Translations under genes and position numbers: made by a program
Assembly (NCBI RefSeq): GCF_963664415.1
Contig: NZ_OY761445.1
Coordinates: 2,878,501 to 2,942,500 of the forward strand
Direction: 5' to 3'
DNA: 64,000 nucleotides
From: an uncultured Desulfobacter sp.
GTDB taxonomy: Bacteria > Desulfobacterota > Desulfobacteria > Desulfobacterales > Desulfobacteraceae
Part shown: piece after piece, positions 1 through 8,430 of the stretch
Numbering within the stretch: position 1 is the stretch's first letter
How the letters are laid out: each line of letters starts with the position of its first letter
The notes under the pieces: model-generated
Database searches by the model: none
What the model was told of the DNA's origin: nothing
What the model saw: the letters and a program-made list of their open reading frames with translations, nothing else

Positions 1-648
1 ACACTTCGCGATGAAGGTGAAGACAAAGTCACTGTTGAGAATGTGGTGCAGACCGGTTATGGAAACATTCGTTGTGTTGAATCCGGCGGACCGGAACCGG
101 GTGTGGGGTGTGCCGGTCGTGGGGTTATTACTGCAATTAACCTTATGGAAGAAGTCGGCGCATATACACCTGATCTTGATTTTGTTTTCTTCGATGTCCT
201 CGGTGATGTTGTCTGTGGCGGTTTTGCCATGCCTATAAGGGACGGCAAAGCTGAAGAGGTTTATATCGTTGCTTCCGGCGAAATGATGGCTGTCTATGCT
301 GCAAACAATATCTGTAAAGGGCTTCTTAAATATGCAGAACAAAGTGGTGTGCGGTTAGGCGGCATTATCTGCAACAGCAGAAAAGTAGATAATGAACTTG
401 AGCTTATGAACGAGTTCACTGAAGCGCTCGGTACGCAGCTTATCCATTTTGTACCGCGGGATAATATCGTACAGAAGGCCGAGTTTAATAAAAAGACGGT
501 TATTGAATATGATGACTCCTGCAATCAGGCCACTGAATATAAAGAGCTTGCCCGCAAGATCATTGAAAATGAGAATCTTATTATTCCAACGCCTTTGGCT
601 ATGGATGAATTAGAGCATATGGTCGCTAAATACGGATTAATGAGCTGA
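1..648 (+). CDS. vnfH: Vanadium nitrogenase iron protein VnfH (5' end outside window)
   Basis: Open from base 1 in frame 1, about 215 codons visible, so the N-terminal P-loop lies upstream of the window. The two cysteines that hold the bridging 4Fe-4S cluster are present, in GVGCAGRG and in DVVCGGFAMP, and the Arg of CAGRG is the usual ADP-ribosylation site. The product is dinitrogenase reductase, which passes electrons to the VFe protein with ATP hydrolysis. vnfD follows 25 bases after the stop, with no nifI1/nifI2 genes between. The vnf rather than nif or anf name rests on the neighbouring vnfDGK, because Fe proteins are hard to tell apart alone. Confidence 0.93.
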   Translation, partial: TLRDEGEDKVTVENVVQTGYGNIRCVESGGPEPGVGCAGRGVITAINLMEEVGAYTPDLDFVFFDVLGDVVCGGFAMPIRDGKAEEVYIVASGEMMAVYAANNICKGLLKYAEQSGVRLGGIICNSRKVDNELELMNEFTEALGTQLIHFVPRDNIVQKAEFNKKTVIEYDDSCNQATEYKELARKIIENENLIIPTPLAMDELEHMVAKYGLMS

Positions 649-673
649 TTCAAATAATTAAAGGAGCCATATT

Positions 674-2119
674 ATGCCATTGATTAAGTTTGAGTGCGAT
701 GCCTCAATTCCGGAAAGGGAAAAGCATTGTTATATAAAAAAGCCGGGTGAAGATACAACTCAGTATCTTCCTTTATCAAATATTGCAACGATACCGGGAT
801 CGTTATCCGAACGGGGATGCAGTTATTGTGGCGCCAAGTTAGTAATCGGCGGCGTGGTTAAAGATGCCATACAGATGATACATGGCCCTGTTGGGTGTGC
901 TTATGACACATGGCACACCAAGCGGTACCCAAGTGACAATGATAATTTTCAGCTCAAATATGTGTGGTCCACGGGGTTGAAAGAAAAGGACGTTATTTTT
1001 GGTGCGGAAAAGATCTTGAGAAAGAGCATCAATGAAGCATTCGATGAGATGCCGGATGTGAAACGAATGTTTCTATATACAACGTGCACCACAGCCTTGA
1101 TTGGCGATGACCCTAAAGCCGTTGCAGCGGAGGTGATGGCTGCCCGGCCTGATGTTGATATTTTTGTTGTCGAATGCCCCGGGTTTGCAGGGGTAAGCCA
1201 GTCAAAAGGCCATCATGTATTAAATATAGGCTGGATGAAAGATAAGGTCGGAACGTATGAACCCAAAATCACCAGCGAATATACGTTAAATTTTATAGGT
1301 GACTATAATATACAAAATGACACATTGCTTTTAACTGAATACCTGGAAAAAATGGGAATTCAGGTCATTGCCCATTTTACCGGCAATACCAATTATGATG
1401 ATTTATGCGGCATGCACCGCGCAAAACTCAATGTCGTAAACTGTGCGCGCTCAGCGGGCTACATCGCCAACGAACTCAAAAAGAAATACGGAATCCCGAG
1501 ACTTGACATTGACGCATGGGGGTTTGACTACACAGCTGAGGGATTAAGAAAGATCGGTGCGTTCTTCGGATTGGAAAAAGAAGCCGAAGAAATAATCGCG
1601 GAGGAATCTGCCAAGTGGCGGCCTAAGCTCGACTGGTACAAGGAAAAGTTAACCGGTAAAAAAATGTGTATCTGGACAGGGGGGCCGCGTCTGTGGCATT
1701 GGACGCGGGCAGTTGAAGATGATCTTGGTATCGAGGTGGTTGCCATGTCCAGCAAGTTCGGCCACCAGGAGGACTTTGAAAAAGTTATCGCACGCGGCAG
1801 AGTCGGGACAGTTTACATTGATGATGCCAACGAGCTGGAATTTTTTGAGGTCATCGACATGGTGAAGCCCGATATAATTTTTACAGGGCCCCGGGTTGGT
1901 GATTTAGTTAAAAAACTTCACATACCGTATATCAACGGCCATGCATATCATAACGGTCCTTATATGGGATTTGAGGGCTTTGTAAACATGGCACGGGATA
2001 TCTACAATGCGACGACTTCGCCAATATGGGAACTGGCCGGACAGGACATTCGGGATCTTTCGTATGGTAACAATGCGACTGAAGATATTGTTGAATTGCC
2101 GTCAGCGGAGGCTTCATGA
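674..2119 (+). CDS. vnfD: Vanadium nitrogenase VFe protein alpha chain VnfD
   Basis: 481 residues, close to the usual VnfD length of about 475 and shorter than AnfD (about 518). P-cluster cysteines are visible in SERGCSYCGAK, HGPVGCAYD and YTTCTTALIGDD. The cofactor-binding Cys lies in VVNCARSAGYI and the cofactor His in NGHAYHNGPY. The WTGGPRLWHW segment and the C-terminal part are much more like VnfD than AnfD, although some stretches (FQLKY, GFAGVSQS) recall AnfD. It forms the FeV-cofactor half of the VFe protein that reduces N2. A shine-dalgarno AAAGGAG precedes the ATG. The stop overlaps the vnfG start. Confidence 0.95.
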   Translation: MPLIKFECDASIPEREKHCYIKKPGEDTTQYLPLSNIATIPGSLSERGCSYCGAKLVIGGVVKDAIQMIHGPVGCAYDTWHTKRYPSDNDNFQLKYVWSTGLKEKDVIFGAEKILRKSINEAFDEMPDVKRMFLYTTCTTALIGDDPKAVAAEVMAARPDVDIFVVECPGFAGVSQSKGHHVLNIGWMKDKVGTYEPKITSEYTLNFIGDYNIQNDTLLLTEYLEKMGIQVIAHFTGNTNYDDLCGMHRAKLNVVNCARSAGYIANELKKKYGIPRLDIDAWGFDYTAEGLRKIGAFFGLEKEAEEIIAEESAKWRPKLDWYKEKLTGKKMCIWTGGPRLWHWTRAVEDDLGIEVVAMSSKFGHQEDFEKVIARGRVGTVYIDDANELEFFEVIDMVKPDIIFTGPRVGDLVKKLHIPYINGHAYHNGPYMGFEGFVNMARDIYNATTSPIWELAGQDIRDLSYGNNATEDIVELPSAEAS

Positions 2120-2457
2120 TGAAAGACAAAATTGAAGAGGTTGTTAATTATATTCAGGAAAGATGTCTTTGGCAGTTTGTTTCCCGCAGTTGGGACAGAG
2201 AAGAAAACATTCAGGGCATCATGGAGATGGCAGTCAGCTTGTTTAATGATGAAAAAGTAGTACTGGAAACAGATTACGACCGATGCTGGTTTGCCGATGC
2301 CAAGATTTTTATTTCGGATGTTAAAAGGCTCTTTTCATGGTCAAAGGACTTAACAAAAGAAGAGTCAAAAGCGCTTTTTACCGGCGTAAAGGACAGAATG
2401 CTCGAGATAACAGTCGAAAAATCACGAAATGAAGAATTAAATGTTCCCTATTATTAA
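2116..2457 (+). CDS. vnfG: Vanadium nitrogenase delta subunit VnfG
   Basis: 113 residues, the normal size for the VnfG/AnfG delta subunit that exists only in the alternative nitrogenases. WQFVSRSWDREENI near the N-terminus and the YDRCWFADAK segment are typical of the family. It overlaps the end of vnfD by four bases (ATGA), implying translational coupling. Known VnfG is the third VFe subunit, needed for a stable, active complex. Its presence excludes an ordinary molybdenum nifDK cluster. Confidence 0.93.
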   Translation: MMKDKIEEVVNYIQERCLWQFVSRSWDREENIQGIMEMAVSLFNDEKVVLETDYDRCWFADAKIFISDVKRLFSWSKDLTKEESKALFTGVKDRMLEITVEKSRNEELNVPYY

Positions 2458-2461
2458 TTCA

Positions 2462-2551
2462 GCCATGGGCTGACCTGGTCTATCAACGGCCAGGCTCAAC
2501 CCACAACAAACCATGAAAGTAATTAGTAACTTATTGCTACTTTCATATAAA
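2462..2551 (+). promoter_or_regulatory. Two-hairpin leader element, copy A, before vnfK
   Basis: A 90-base intergenic sequence ending just at the vnfK ribosome site. Hairpin 1 spans about 2466-2503 (TGGG/CCCA outer pairs, CCTGG/CCAGG inner stem). Hairpin 2 has the perfect arms ATGAAAGTA (2513-2521) and TACTTTCAT (2538-2546). A closely similar sequence lies at 14399-14489 before rtcB. T2471-A2498 in hairpin 1 is C-G in the other copy, a compensatory change. No known riboswitch is recognised. It may be a leader RNA or a dispersed palindromic repeat. Confidence 0.7.
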
Positions 2552-2560
2552 GGAGTTCTT

Positions 2561-3937
2561 ATGGGATGTTCAGTGGAAGAAAGAAAACGAACTGGTATAA
2601 TTAATCCCGTTTTTACATGCCAGCCCGCAGGGGCGCAATATGTCGGTATTGGTATAAAAGACTGCATTTCTCTGGTTCATGGCGGGCAGGGGTGCTGTAT
2701 GTTTGTCCGCTTGCTGTTTGCTCAGCACTTTAAAGAAAATTTTGATATCGGATCGTCGTCAGTGCATGAAGATGCGGCCGTTTTTGGGGCAATAAAAAGG
2801 GTAGAAGAGGGAGTTGATGCCCTCATTAAACGATATCCGCATGTGAGGGTTATTCCTATCATCTCGACATGTTCAACGGAGATCATAGGCGATGACATTG
2901 ACGGACTGGTCACCAAACTGAAGAGAACATATCCGGATAGTAACGTCCATTTTATTCCTGTACATGCACCCAGCTTTGTCGGAAGCCAGATCAGCGGGTA
3001 TGATGTTGCGACAAAAGCTGTTTTCCAACACATAGCCGAAAAAGGTGAAGCCGGCGACAAAATTAATGTGATTACCGGCTGGTTTAATCCGGGGGATTTG
3101 AAAGAAATAAAACATTATTTTAAAGAGATGGCGGTCGACGCAACATTCTTTTTTGATATTGAGACATTTGATTCGCCTATGATGCCTGATAAGTCATCCT
3201 TCAGTCACGGCAACACCACTGTAGAGGACATCAAGGACAGTGCCAATGCCAAAGCGACCATAACAATGGCACGATATGAGGGTATGCGCACAGGACAATT
3301 TTTGGAAGACAAGTTTGACGTTCCACACAGCCCTGTGCCCATGCCCATCGGAATCAAAAACACGGATTGTCTGCTCGGTGAAATCTCAAAATTATCCGGA
3401 CAGCCGATACCGCAATCGCTGGTTGAAGAAAGAGGTCGTGCGCTTGATGCTTTGGCCGATTTGGCCCATATGTTTTTCGCAAATAAGAAAGTTGCCATCT
3501 ACGGCAGTGCGGATATGGTGCTGGGGTTGGCTCAATTTTGTATTGAAGTTGAGTTGCAGCCGGTATTTCTAATGATCGGTGATGAAAACTCAAAATACGG
3601 GAATGATCCGCGGATTGCTGAACTTCAGAACATGTCTCTGGATTATAATATTGAAATTATCACCAACTCAGACCTCTGGGAGTTGGAGAAAAGGCTAAAA
3701 AATAATAGTCTCGACCTTGATCTGATCATGGGGCACTCAAAAGGAAGATGGGTTGCCATTGACAATAATATTCCGATGGTGCGGGTGGGTTTTCCGACAT
3801 TTGACAGAGCCGGGCTGTACCGTCATCCCATTGTAGGATATGCGGGAGCCGTATTTTTAGGTGAGACGATAGCAAACACAATATTTACGGATATGGAATA
3901 CAAAAAGGACCGGGAGTGGTTGCTGAACGTCTGGTAA
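2561..3937 (+). CDS. vnfK: Vanadium nitrogenase VFe protein beta chain VnfK
   Basis: Begins at the ATG giving MGCSVEERK, chosen over an upstream ATG at 2513 because AAAGGAG sits 5-6 bases before it and the upstream codons lie inside the hairpin element. That gives 458 residues, near the family size of about 475. P-cluster cysteines are in FTCQPAGAQY, HGGQGCCMF and STCSTEIIGDD. The regions HMFFANKKVAIYG and MGHSKGRWVAI match VnfK closely. It pairs with VnfD and VnfG in the VFe protein. Confidence 0.95.
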   Translation: MGCSVEERKRTGIINPVFTCQPAGAQYVGIGIKDCISLVHGGQGCCMFVRLLFAQHFKENFDIGSSSVHEDAAVFGAIKRVEEGVDALIKRYPHVRVIPIISTCSTEIIGDDIDGLVTKLKRTYPDSNVHFIPVHAPSFVGSQISGYDVATKAVFQHIAEKGEAGDKINVITGWFNPGDLKEIKHYFKEMAVDATFFFDIETFDSPMMPDKSSFSHGNTTVEDIKDSANAKATITMARYEGMRTGQFLEDKFDVPHSPVPMPIGIKNTDCLLGEISKLSGQPIPQSLVEERGRALDALADLAHMFFANKKVAIYGSADMVLGLAQFCIEVELQPVFLMIGDENSKYGNDPRIAELQNMSLDYNIEIITNSDLWELEKRLKNNSLDLDLIMGHSKGRWVAIDNNIPMVRVGFPTFDRAGLYRHPIVGYAGAVFLGETIANTIFTDMEYKKDREWLLNVW

Positions 3938-3957
3938 AACGTTTCGCAGCAATAAAA

Positions 3958-3989
3958 CAGTTTCGCAATATCTATCTATTGCGAAACTG
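3958..3989 (+). terminator. Perfect 13-bp hairpin between vnfK and vnfE-like gene
   Basis: CAGTTTCGCAATA, a six-base loop (TCTATC), then TATTGCGAAACTG. The stem is perfect, but no T-run follows it. It lies 20 bases after the vnfK stop and 26 bases before the next start. It could be a partial terminator or an mRNA-stabilising 3' end, lowering expression of the scaffold genes relative to the structural genes. That role is inferred. Confidence 0.7.
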
Positions 3990-4015
3990 GAATCCCCTCA
4001 ATCTGGAGACTATTT

Positions 4016-5572
4016 ATGAATAATACAGACGAAAAAACGGATATAAAAATTTCCGATCGTATTGTTTTTCTGGGGAAATTATCAGAGTTGTACGATTTAT
4101 CAAAAAAAGGGGAAATTGCAACCAAACTGCAAGGCAGCCATACCCGTGCGTGTAAATTCTGGACTGCGATGAAAATACTGAGCGGTGTTAAAAATTCAAT
4201 CGTTATTACGCATGGTCCATCCGGGTGTGCTTATGGCGTAAAACAGGCGTATAAACTGACAAACTGCAGGAACAGCGGCTCTCTTTATGAACCGGTGTTA
4301 AGCACTGGAATGGACCAGGCTAAGGTCATTTACGGCGGGGAAAAGGAATTAAAAACAGCGTTATTTGAAGTTGAGGCAAAATATTCCCCGGATGTGATTT
4401 TTGTGGCGACGAGCTGTGCCGCAGGAATTATCGGTGACAACGTTGATGATATCATCGAAAAAATGCGGTCGAAGATTAACGCTGAAATCTTGCCTATCCA
4501 TTGCGAGGGCTTTGCCGGCGAGTACAGAAGCGGATTTGATCTGGTATTTCGTGAGTTGGTAAAATTTATGGACCCGCCGGACAGTGACATGAAAGAAGAA
4601 CTGTCCAGATCGGTAAACATTGTTGGTTCTAAAATGGGACCGGAAAGAACAGAAATTGATACGGATGTCAAGGAACTCATTAGACTGTTAACCGACATGG
4701 GGGCACAGATTAATGCCGTTATCGCGGGCAACTGTTCTCTGGAAGAACTGAAACGAGCCCCAAGTGTTGCCGTCAACTGCACACTTTGTCTTGATATCGG
4801 GTATGCCATTGGCATGGCAATGCTTGACGAATTTGGCACACCGCTTAATTCAACAATTCTTCCTTATGGCATTGCGGCAACAGTCAAGTGGCTTGAGGGA
4901 TGTTCCAAAGCACTTGAACTCGAAGAAGAGTGCCGGCACCTGATCGATAGGGAATATGCTGCGATAAAAGATGATTTTCAACATTTAAAAAAATATCTGG
5001 AAGGCAAGACGGCCATCATAGAAGGTCACGATGCAATAAAATCCCTGGCCATTGCCCATATGCTGGAAATGGATCTTGGGATGCAGGCAGTCATTTACAA
5101 TTTTCACCCATGGAGCACCGAGGCCAGGGAAACCAGTATTGATTATCTTCTTGAAACAGGTTTTGATCCGCAGATACTTATTACCAAAGGTACGCTTTCC
5201 TTTGGTAAATATGAGTCAATGCAGCAGACTGAAGAAGAGTTACTTTCATTTATAGGTAATCTTGATAAGAATAGCACCGTTTATTTTGGTTCCTCTCTGA
5301 GTTTTCCTTGTATTCCTGTTGTTGATCTCAATGCCATATTAAACCGGCCGCGATTTGGTTTTCGTGGGGCGTTAAAGGTTGCCCAATGCATCAAGACCGC
5401 CCTGGAATATTCCTTTCGCCCGCGAAGTGAACTTATGAAAGAAATTGTTTTTCCAAAAAAAGGAGGCTTGGGAAGCGCCCAGTCGCTCACACCGAAACTT
5501 TCATCGGAAGTTCCGGATTGCACAATGTATGCTAGAGGAGGAAAGCGAGGCCGATTATGCTGCATGAATTAA
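4016..5572 (+). CDS. vnfE: Nitrogenase cofactor scaffold protein, VnfE/NifE-like
   Basis: 518 residues of the nitrogenase component-1 superfamily. The HGPSGCAYG, LSTGMDQAKVIYGGEKEL and SCAAGIIGDN segments are NifE/NifD-like. It is not a catalytic alpha chain, since the vnfD signatures are lacking. NifE-type proteins pair with NifN-type proteins as the scaffold on which the iron-vanadium cofactor precursor matures. It is longer than usual NifE (about 475) because of a C-terminal tail ending in RGRLCCMN. The next gene overlaps by 16 bases, as expected for a heteromer. The exact name vnfE is inferred from position. Confidence 0.85.
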   Translation: MNNTDEKTDIKISDRIVFLGKLSELYDLSKKGEIATKLQGSHTRACKFWTAMKILSGVKNSIVITHGPSGCAYGVKQAYKLTNCRNSGSLYEPVLSTGMDQAKVIYGGEKELKTALFEVEAKYSPDVIFVATSCAAGIIGDNVDDIIEKMRSKINAEILPIHCEGFAGEYRSGFDLVFRELVKFMDPPDSDMKEELSRSVNIVGSKMGPERTEIDTDVKELIRLLTDMGAQINAVIAGNCSLEELKRAPSVAVNCTLCLDIGYAIGMAMLDEFGTPLNSTILPYGIAATVKWLEGCSKALELEEECRHLIDREYAAIKDDFQHLKKYLEGKTAIIEGHDAIKSLAIAHMLEMDLGMQAVIYNFHPWSTEARETSIDYLLETGFDPQILITKGTLSFGKYESMQQTEEELLSFIGNLDKNSTVYFGSSLSFPCIPVVDLNAILNRPRFGFRGALKVAQCIKTALEYSFRPRSELMKEIVFPKKGGLGSAQSLTPKLSSEVPDCTMYARGGKRGRLCCMN

Positions 5573-6918
5573 AATTTCAGAACTGTGAAAATTCAAAGGA
5601 TCCTTTGACCTCCTGCGCACTGGAGGGTGTTGCCCTTGTCCTGGCAGGGATAAACGATGTTGGTGTTGTCATACACTCCCCCCAGGGATGTTCGGCAACC
5701 GTGGCAAATGCATATGATATGCATGAAATAGATTTTACGATGAGAAAGGTCGGGTGCAGCAGGCTTTTTGAATCGGATATTATTATGGGGGCCTCTGAAA
5801 AGCTTAAAAAATTAATTATTGAAGCAGATGCAGCCTATAGCACAGAGGTTCTTTTTGTGGTCGGCACCTGTGCCGCGGATATCATCGGTGAAGACCTGGA
5901 GGCGGTCTGCAGAAGTCTTGAAGGCAAGATCAGCGCAAAATTGGTTCCGGTGATGGCCGGCGGATTCAGGGGCGATGCCTATAACGGTATCAATCTGGGG
6001 TTGGAAACCATCCTGAAACTCATGGACAAAGAGCCGCCTGATTATTCGGAATGCGATAGTGAAGGAAAGAAGGTCATTAATTTTCTTGTACCCCAGGGCA
6101 GCCTTAATCCGACCTGGTGGGCGGATGCCCAGTGGCTCAAAAAAATCGTTCAGCGTTTAGGAGGGGCCGCCGGCACTGTTTTACCCAGAAAGGCAACACT
6201 CAGTGAAGTTCGAAATTTTGGCTCAACAGGGGTCAATATTCTCTTGAATCATGATGTGGGGTTTGATTTTGCCCGGCAGCTAAGGCTTCGGGGTGCGGCA
6301 ACGATATTTGATGATATGCCCCTGCCCGTTGGTATTGAAAATACAAAAAAGTTTTTATTACGCCTTGGAGGGTATCTCGGCAATGTTGAAGAGGCCCGGG
6401 CAATCATCGACAATGGGGAAAAAATGGTCGTTGACCTTCTGCGAAAGCGGGGCTTAATGATTATTCCCCGGTACCGCAATTGCAAAATAGCTGTCAGTGC
6501 TGATTTCACCATTGGCGTCCCCCTTGTCCGTACGCTTTTTAAAGAGCTGGAAATGATACCTGAGTTGTTGTTGTTCAGGGGTGATTCGAAACATGGCCGC
6601 GCATTACTCGAAAGAGAGTTAAATGATCTGGGTATCAGCCCAAAAGTTGTATTTAATGCTGATGGCTGGAAAATCAAAGAAGCACTGAAATCCGTAGAAG
6701 TGGATGCTGTTTTGGGATCGTCATGGGAGAAATACATTGCTGAAGAGTTAGGCATTCAGTTTACGTTTGATCTTTTTTATCCGACGAACCGGGACATCTA
6801 TATTGACCGCGAGTTCTTCGGCTACACCGGTTTTTTAAACATATTGGAAATTATTGCCAACGACTGGGAACACGGACTCAGATCAAAGCATATCGCCTGG
6901 GAACGATATGCATCATAA
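5557..6918 (+). CDS. vnfN: Nitrogenase cofactor scaffold protein, VnfN/NifN-like
   Basis: 453 residues of the nitrogenase component-1 superfamily with NifN/NifK-like order: a Cys in SPQGCSATVANAYD, then VVGTCAADIIGEDLEAV, and a C-terminal FFGYTGFLNILEII segment. The start overlaps the preceding scaffold gene by 16 bases and has GAGG six bases upstream. It probably forms the E2N2 tetramer with the preceding product for FeV-cofactor assembly. It is divergent enough that only the family and position support the name. Confidence 0.83.
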   Translation: MLHELKFQNCENSKDPLTSCALEGVALVLAGINDVGVVIHSPQGCSATVANAYDMHEIDFTMRKVGCSRLFESDIIMGASEKLKKLIIEADAAYSTEVLFVVGTCAADIIGEDLEAVCRSLEGKISAKLVPVMAGGFRGDAYNGINLGLETILKLMDKEPPDYSECDSEGKKVINFLVPQGSLNPTWWADAQWLKKIVQRLGGAAGTVLPRKATLSEVRNFGSTGVNILLNHDVGFDFARQLRLRGAATIFDDMPLPVGIENTKKFLLRLGGYLGNVEEARAIIDNGEKMVVDLLRKRGLMIIPRYRNCKIAVSADFTIGVPLVRTLFKELEMIPELLLFRGDSKHGRALLERELNDLGISPKVVFNADGWKIKEALKSVEVDAVLGSSWEKYIAEELGIQFTFDLFYPTNRDIYIDREFFGYTGFLNILEIIANDWEHGLRSKHIAWERYAS

Positions 6919-6951
6919 GTAAATATATATCCATTTTATAGGAGTTAAAAT

Positions 6952-7560
6952 ATGAAAATAGCGGCATATGTAAACGGAGTTAATCACATATCGAATTTTT
7001 ATGAAGAAGGAAAGGTCGTTCTGTTTGATAATTGTACCGGAAGCTGGGCCCTTGATAAGGAAGAAAAAATAAAGCTGGATTATGATATGGGTGTCGCTGC
7101 GATCCGGAACAAGCTTAGAAAATTGGTAAAAAATCTTGACGGGTGCAAGATCTTTGTGGCCGGAGCAACCCGGGGAGTTCCATACGCAATACTTGAAGGC
7201 ATGGGATTTAATATCTGGAAATCATCCGGAGATGTTACACAGTATCTTGATTATATAGAGGAAAAGGAACAGGAGGAAAAAGAGAGAAAGAATAAGCCTC
7301 CGGTAGAACCCTTCGTTATCGGTGATATCAGGGACTGTATTTTTGAAATTGATTTAAGGGTTGTTCTTGAAGCACATGCAGGCCTGACATCAAAGAGCGT
7401 ATTGATCCCTTTTTTTAGAAAAACGTCCTTTAATAAACTGACGGTTTATTGTGACCATCTGCCCCCGTGGTTTGAACACCAACTGGGAGGATTTAAATTA
7501 GCCGCAGAGACCCAAGAATTTGAAGACTATGTAAAAGTGACGATTGTACCAAATGACTGA
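6952..7560 (+). CDS. anfO: AnfO-family nitrogenase accessory protein
   Basis: 202 residues. The N-terminus (MKIAAYVNGVNHIS...FYEEGKVVLFDN) and the central DGCKIFVAGATRGVPYAILEGMGFNIWKSSG match the AnfO family, known from Fe-only nitrogenase clusters, where its precise job is unclear. An acidic-lysine linker with EEKEQEEKERK lies near residue 100. A good AGGAG site precedes it. Finding an AnfO-type gene behind a vanadium cluster suggests a role common to alternative nitrogenases, which is inference. Confidence 0.8.
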   Translation: MKIAAYVNGVNHISNFYEEGKVVLFDNCTGSWALDKEEKIKLDYDMGVAAIRNKLRKLVKNLDGCKIFVAGATRGVPYAILEGMGFNIWKSSGDVTQYLDYIEEKEQEEKERKNKPPVEPFVIGDIRDCIFEIDLRVVLEAHAGLTSKSVLIPFFRKTSFNKLTVYCDHLPPWFEHQLGGFKLAAETQEFEDYVKVTIVPND

Positions 7561-7584
7561 CAAATAAAAAACAAGAGATCAATC

Positions 7585-8430
7585 ATGAAAAATATAGCTT
7601 CAATATTTAATTATGCCCTCAATCAGGATACCTCACAGTTATTTATTCCGGAAATACAGGAACTCTCTTTTCATTCAAAACGCCAGGGCGGAGTTAATAT
7701 TCTTCCTTTTCTGAGGCAGAACGAAACATCTGATTATTCTTCCCTTTTATTCGATCCCTGGCGGTCCTATGTTATGCTGGACGGATATATCAGCACTGTT
7801 TACCAGGAGTTGGGCCCATGTACAAGCTATGAAAAATACAGGGCTCTGCCTAAAAACAACAGGATGGAAAAATTATTTTCAGAGGTATACCGAATTTTAC
7901 GCGTATATCATATGGCTTTTATTCATGAAAAAGGGATAATCGAACGCGAATCAACAATGTTGTGGCACGTTGATATGGTTACAAATCCGACTGTTTATTC
8001 TTTTCGTATAACGGATATCGGATTAAACTTGCTCAGTTCTTTTGTTTCCTACTATTTTTATTCTGTTAACAGCATTGAGCCGGAGACATACATTGAAGCC
8101 ATATTGGCATCAATGTATAGCGACATCATTGATCAACTCGTTGATTTCCATGATGAAGATGCAGACCTGCGTCTTTTTCATTCTCCGATATACTTAAACC
8201 GGCATTTTCGGTATGCCAACGGAAACGCAACATTTACACAGGAGGATGGAATTTTATATTTCGAAAAAGACGAAATCTATAATGATTGTGGGCGGTTTCC
8301 AATTGATTTCTATTTTTATTATGGAAATGATCTGTATATTGTCCCCAACGAGGTCATGGACAGTAATAAGATATCTATAAATGATATCCCGAAATGGAAG
8401 GCCCGGGTGGATAAAGGGAGATACAAATGA
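7585..8430 (+). CDS. Unrecognised protein in the vnf run
   Basis: 281 residues, not matched to any family I know. It is rich in aromatic residues, with FSEVYRILRVYHMAF and SFVSYYFYSVNSIEP in the middle and FPIDFYFYYGNDLYIVPNEVM near the end. There is no signal peptide and no metal-binding cysteine motif. It starts 24 bases after the AnfO-type gene, and its stop overlaps the start of the next gene (ATGA), so it belongs to the same operon. A role in alternative nitrogenase function is inferred from position only. Confidence 0.75.
   Translation: MKNIASIFNYALNQDTSQLFIPEIQELSFHSKRQGGVNILPFLRQNETSDYSSLLFDPWRSYVMLDGYISTVYQELGPCTSYEKYRALPKNNRMEKLFSEVYRILRVYHMAFIHEKGIIERESTMLWHVDMVTNPTVYSFRITDIGLNLLSSFVSYYFYSVNSIEPETYIEAILASMYSDIIDQLVDFHDEDADLRLFHSPIYLNRHFRYANGNATFTQEDGILYFEKDEIYNDCGRFPIDFYFYYGNDLYIVPNEVMDSNKISINDIPKWKARVDKGRYK

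Noticed and set aside
4330..4839. 169-codon minus-strand frame inside the vnfE-like gene
   Set aside because: Shadow of the scaffold gene; Ser/Pro-rich and without homology.
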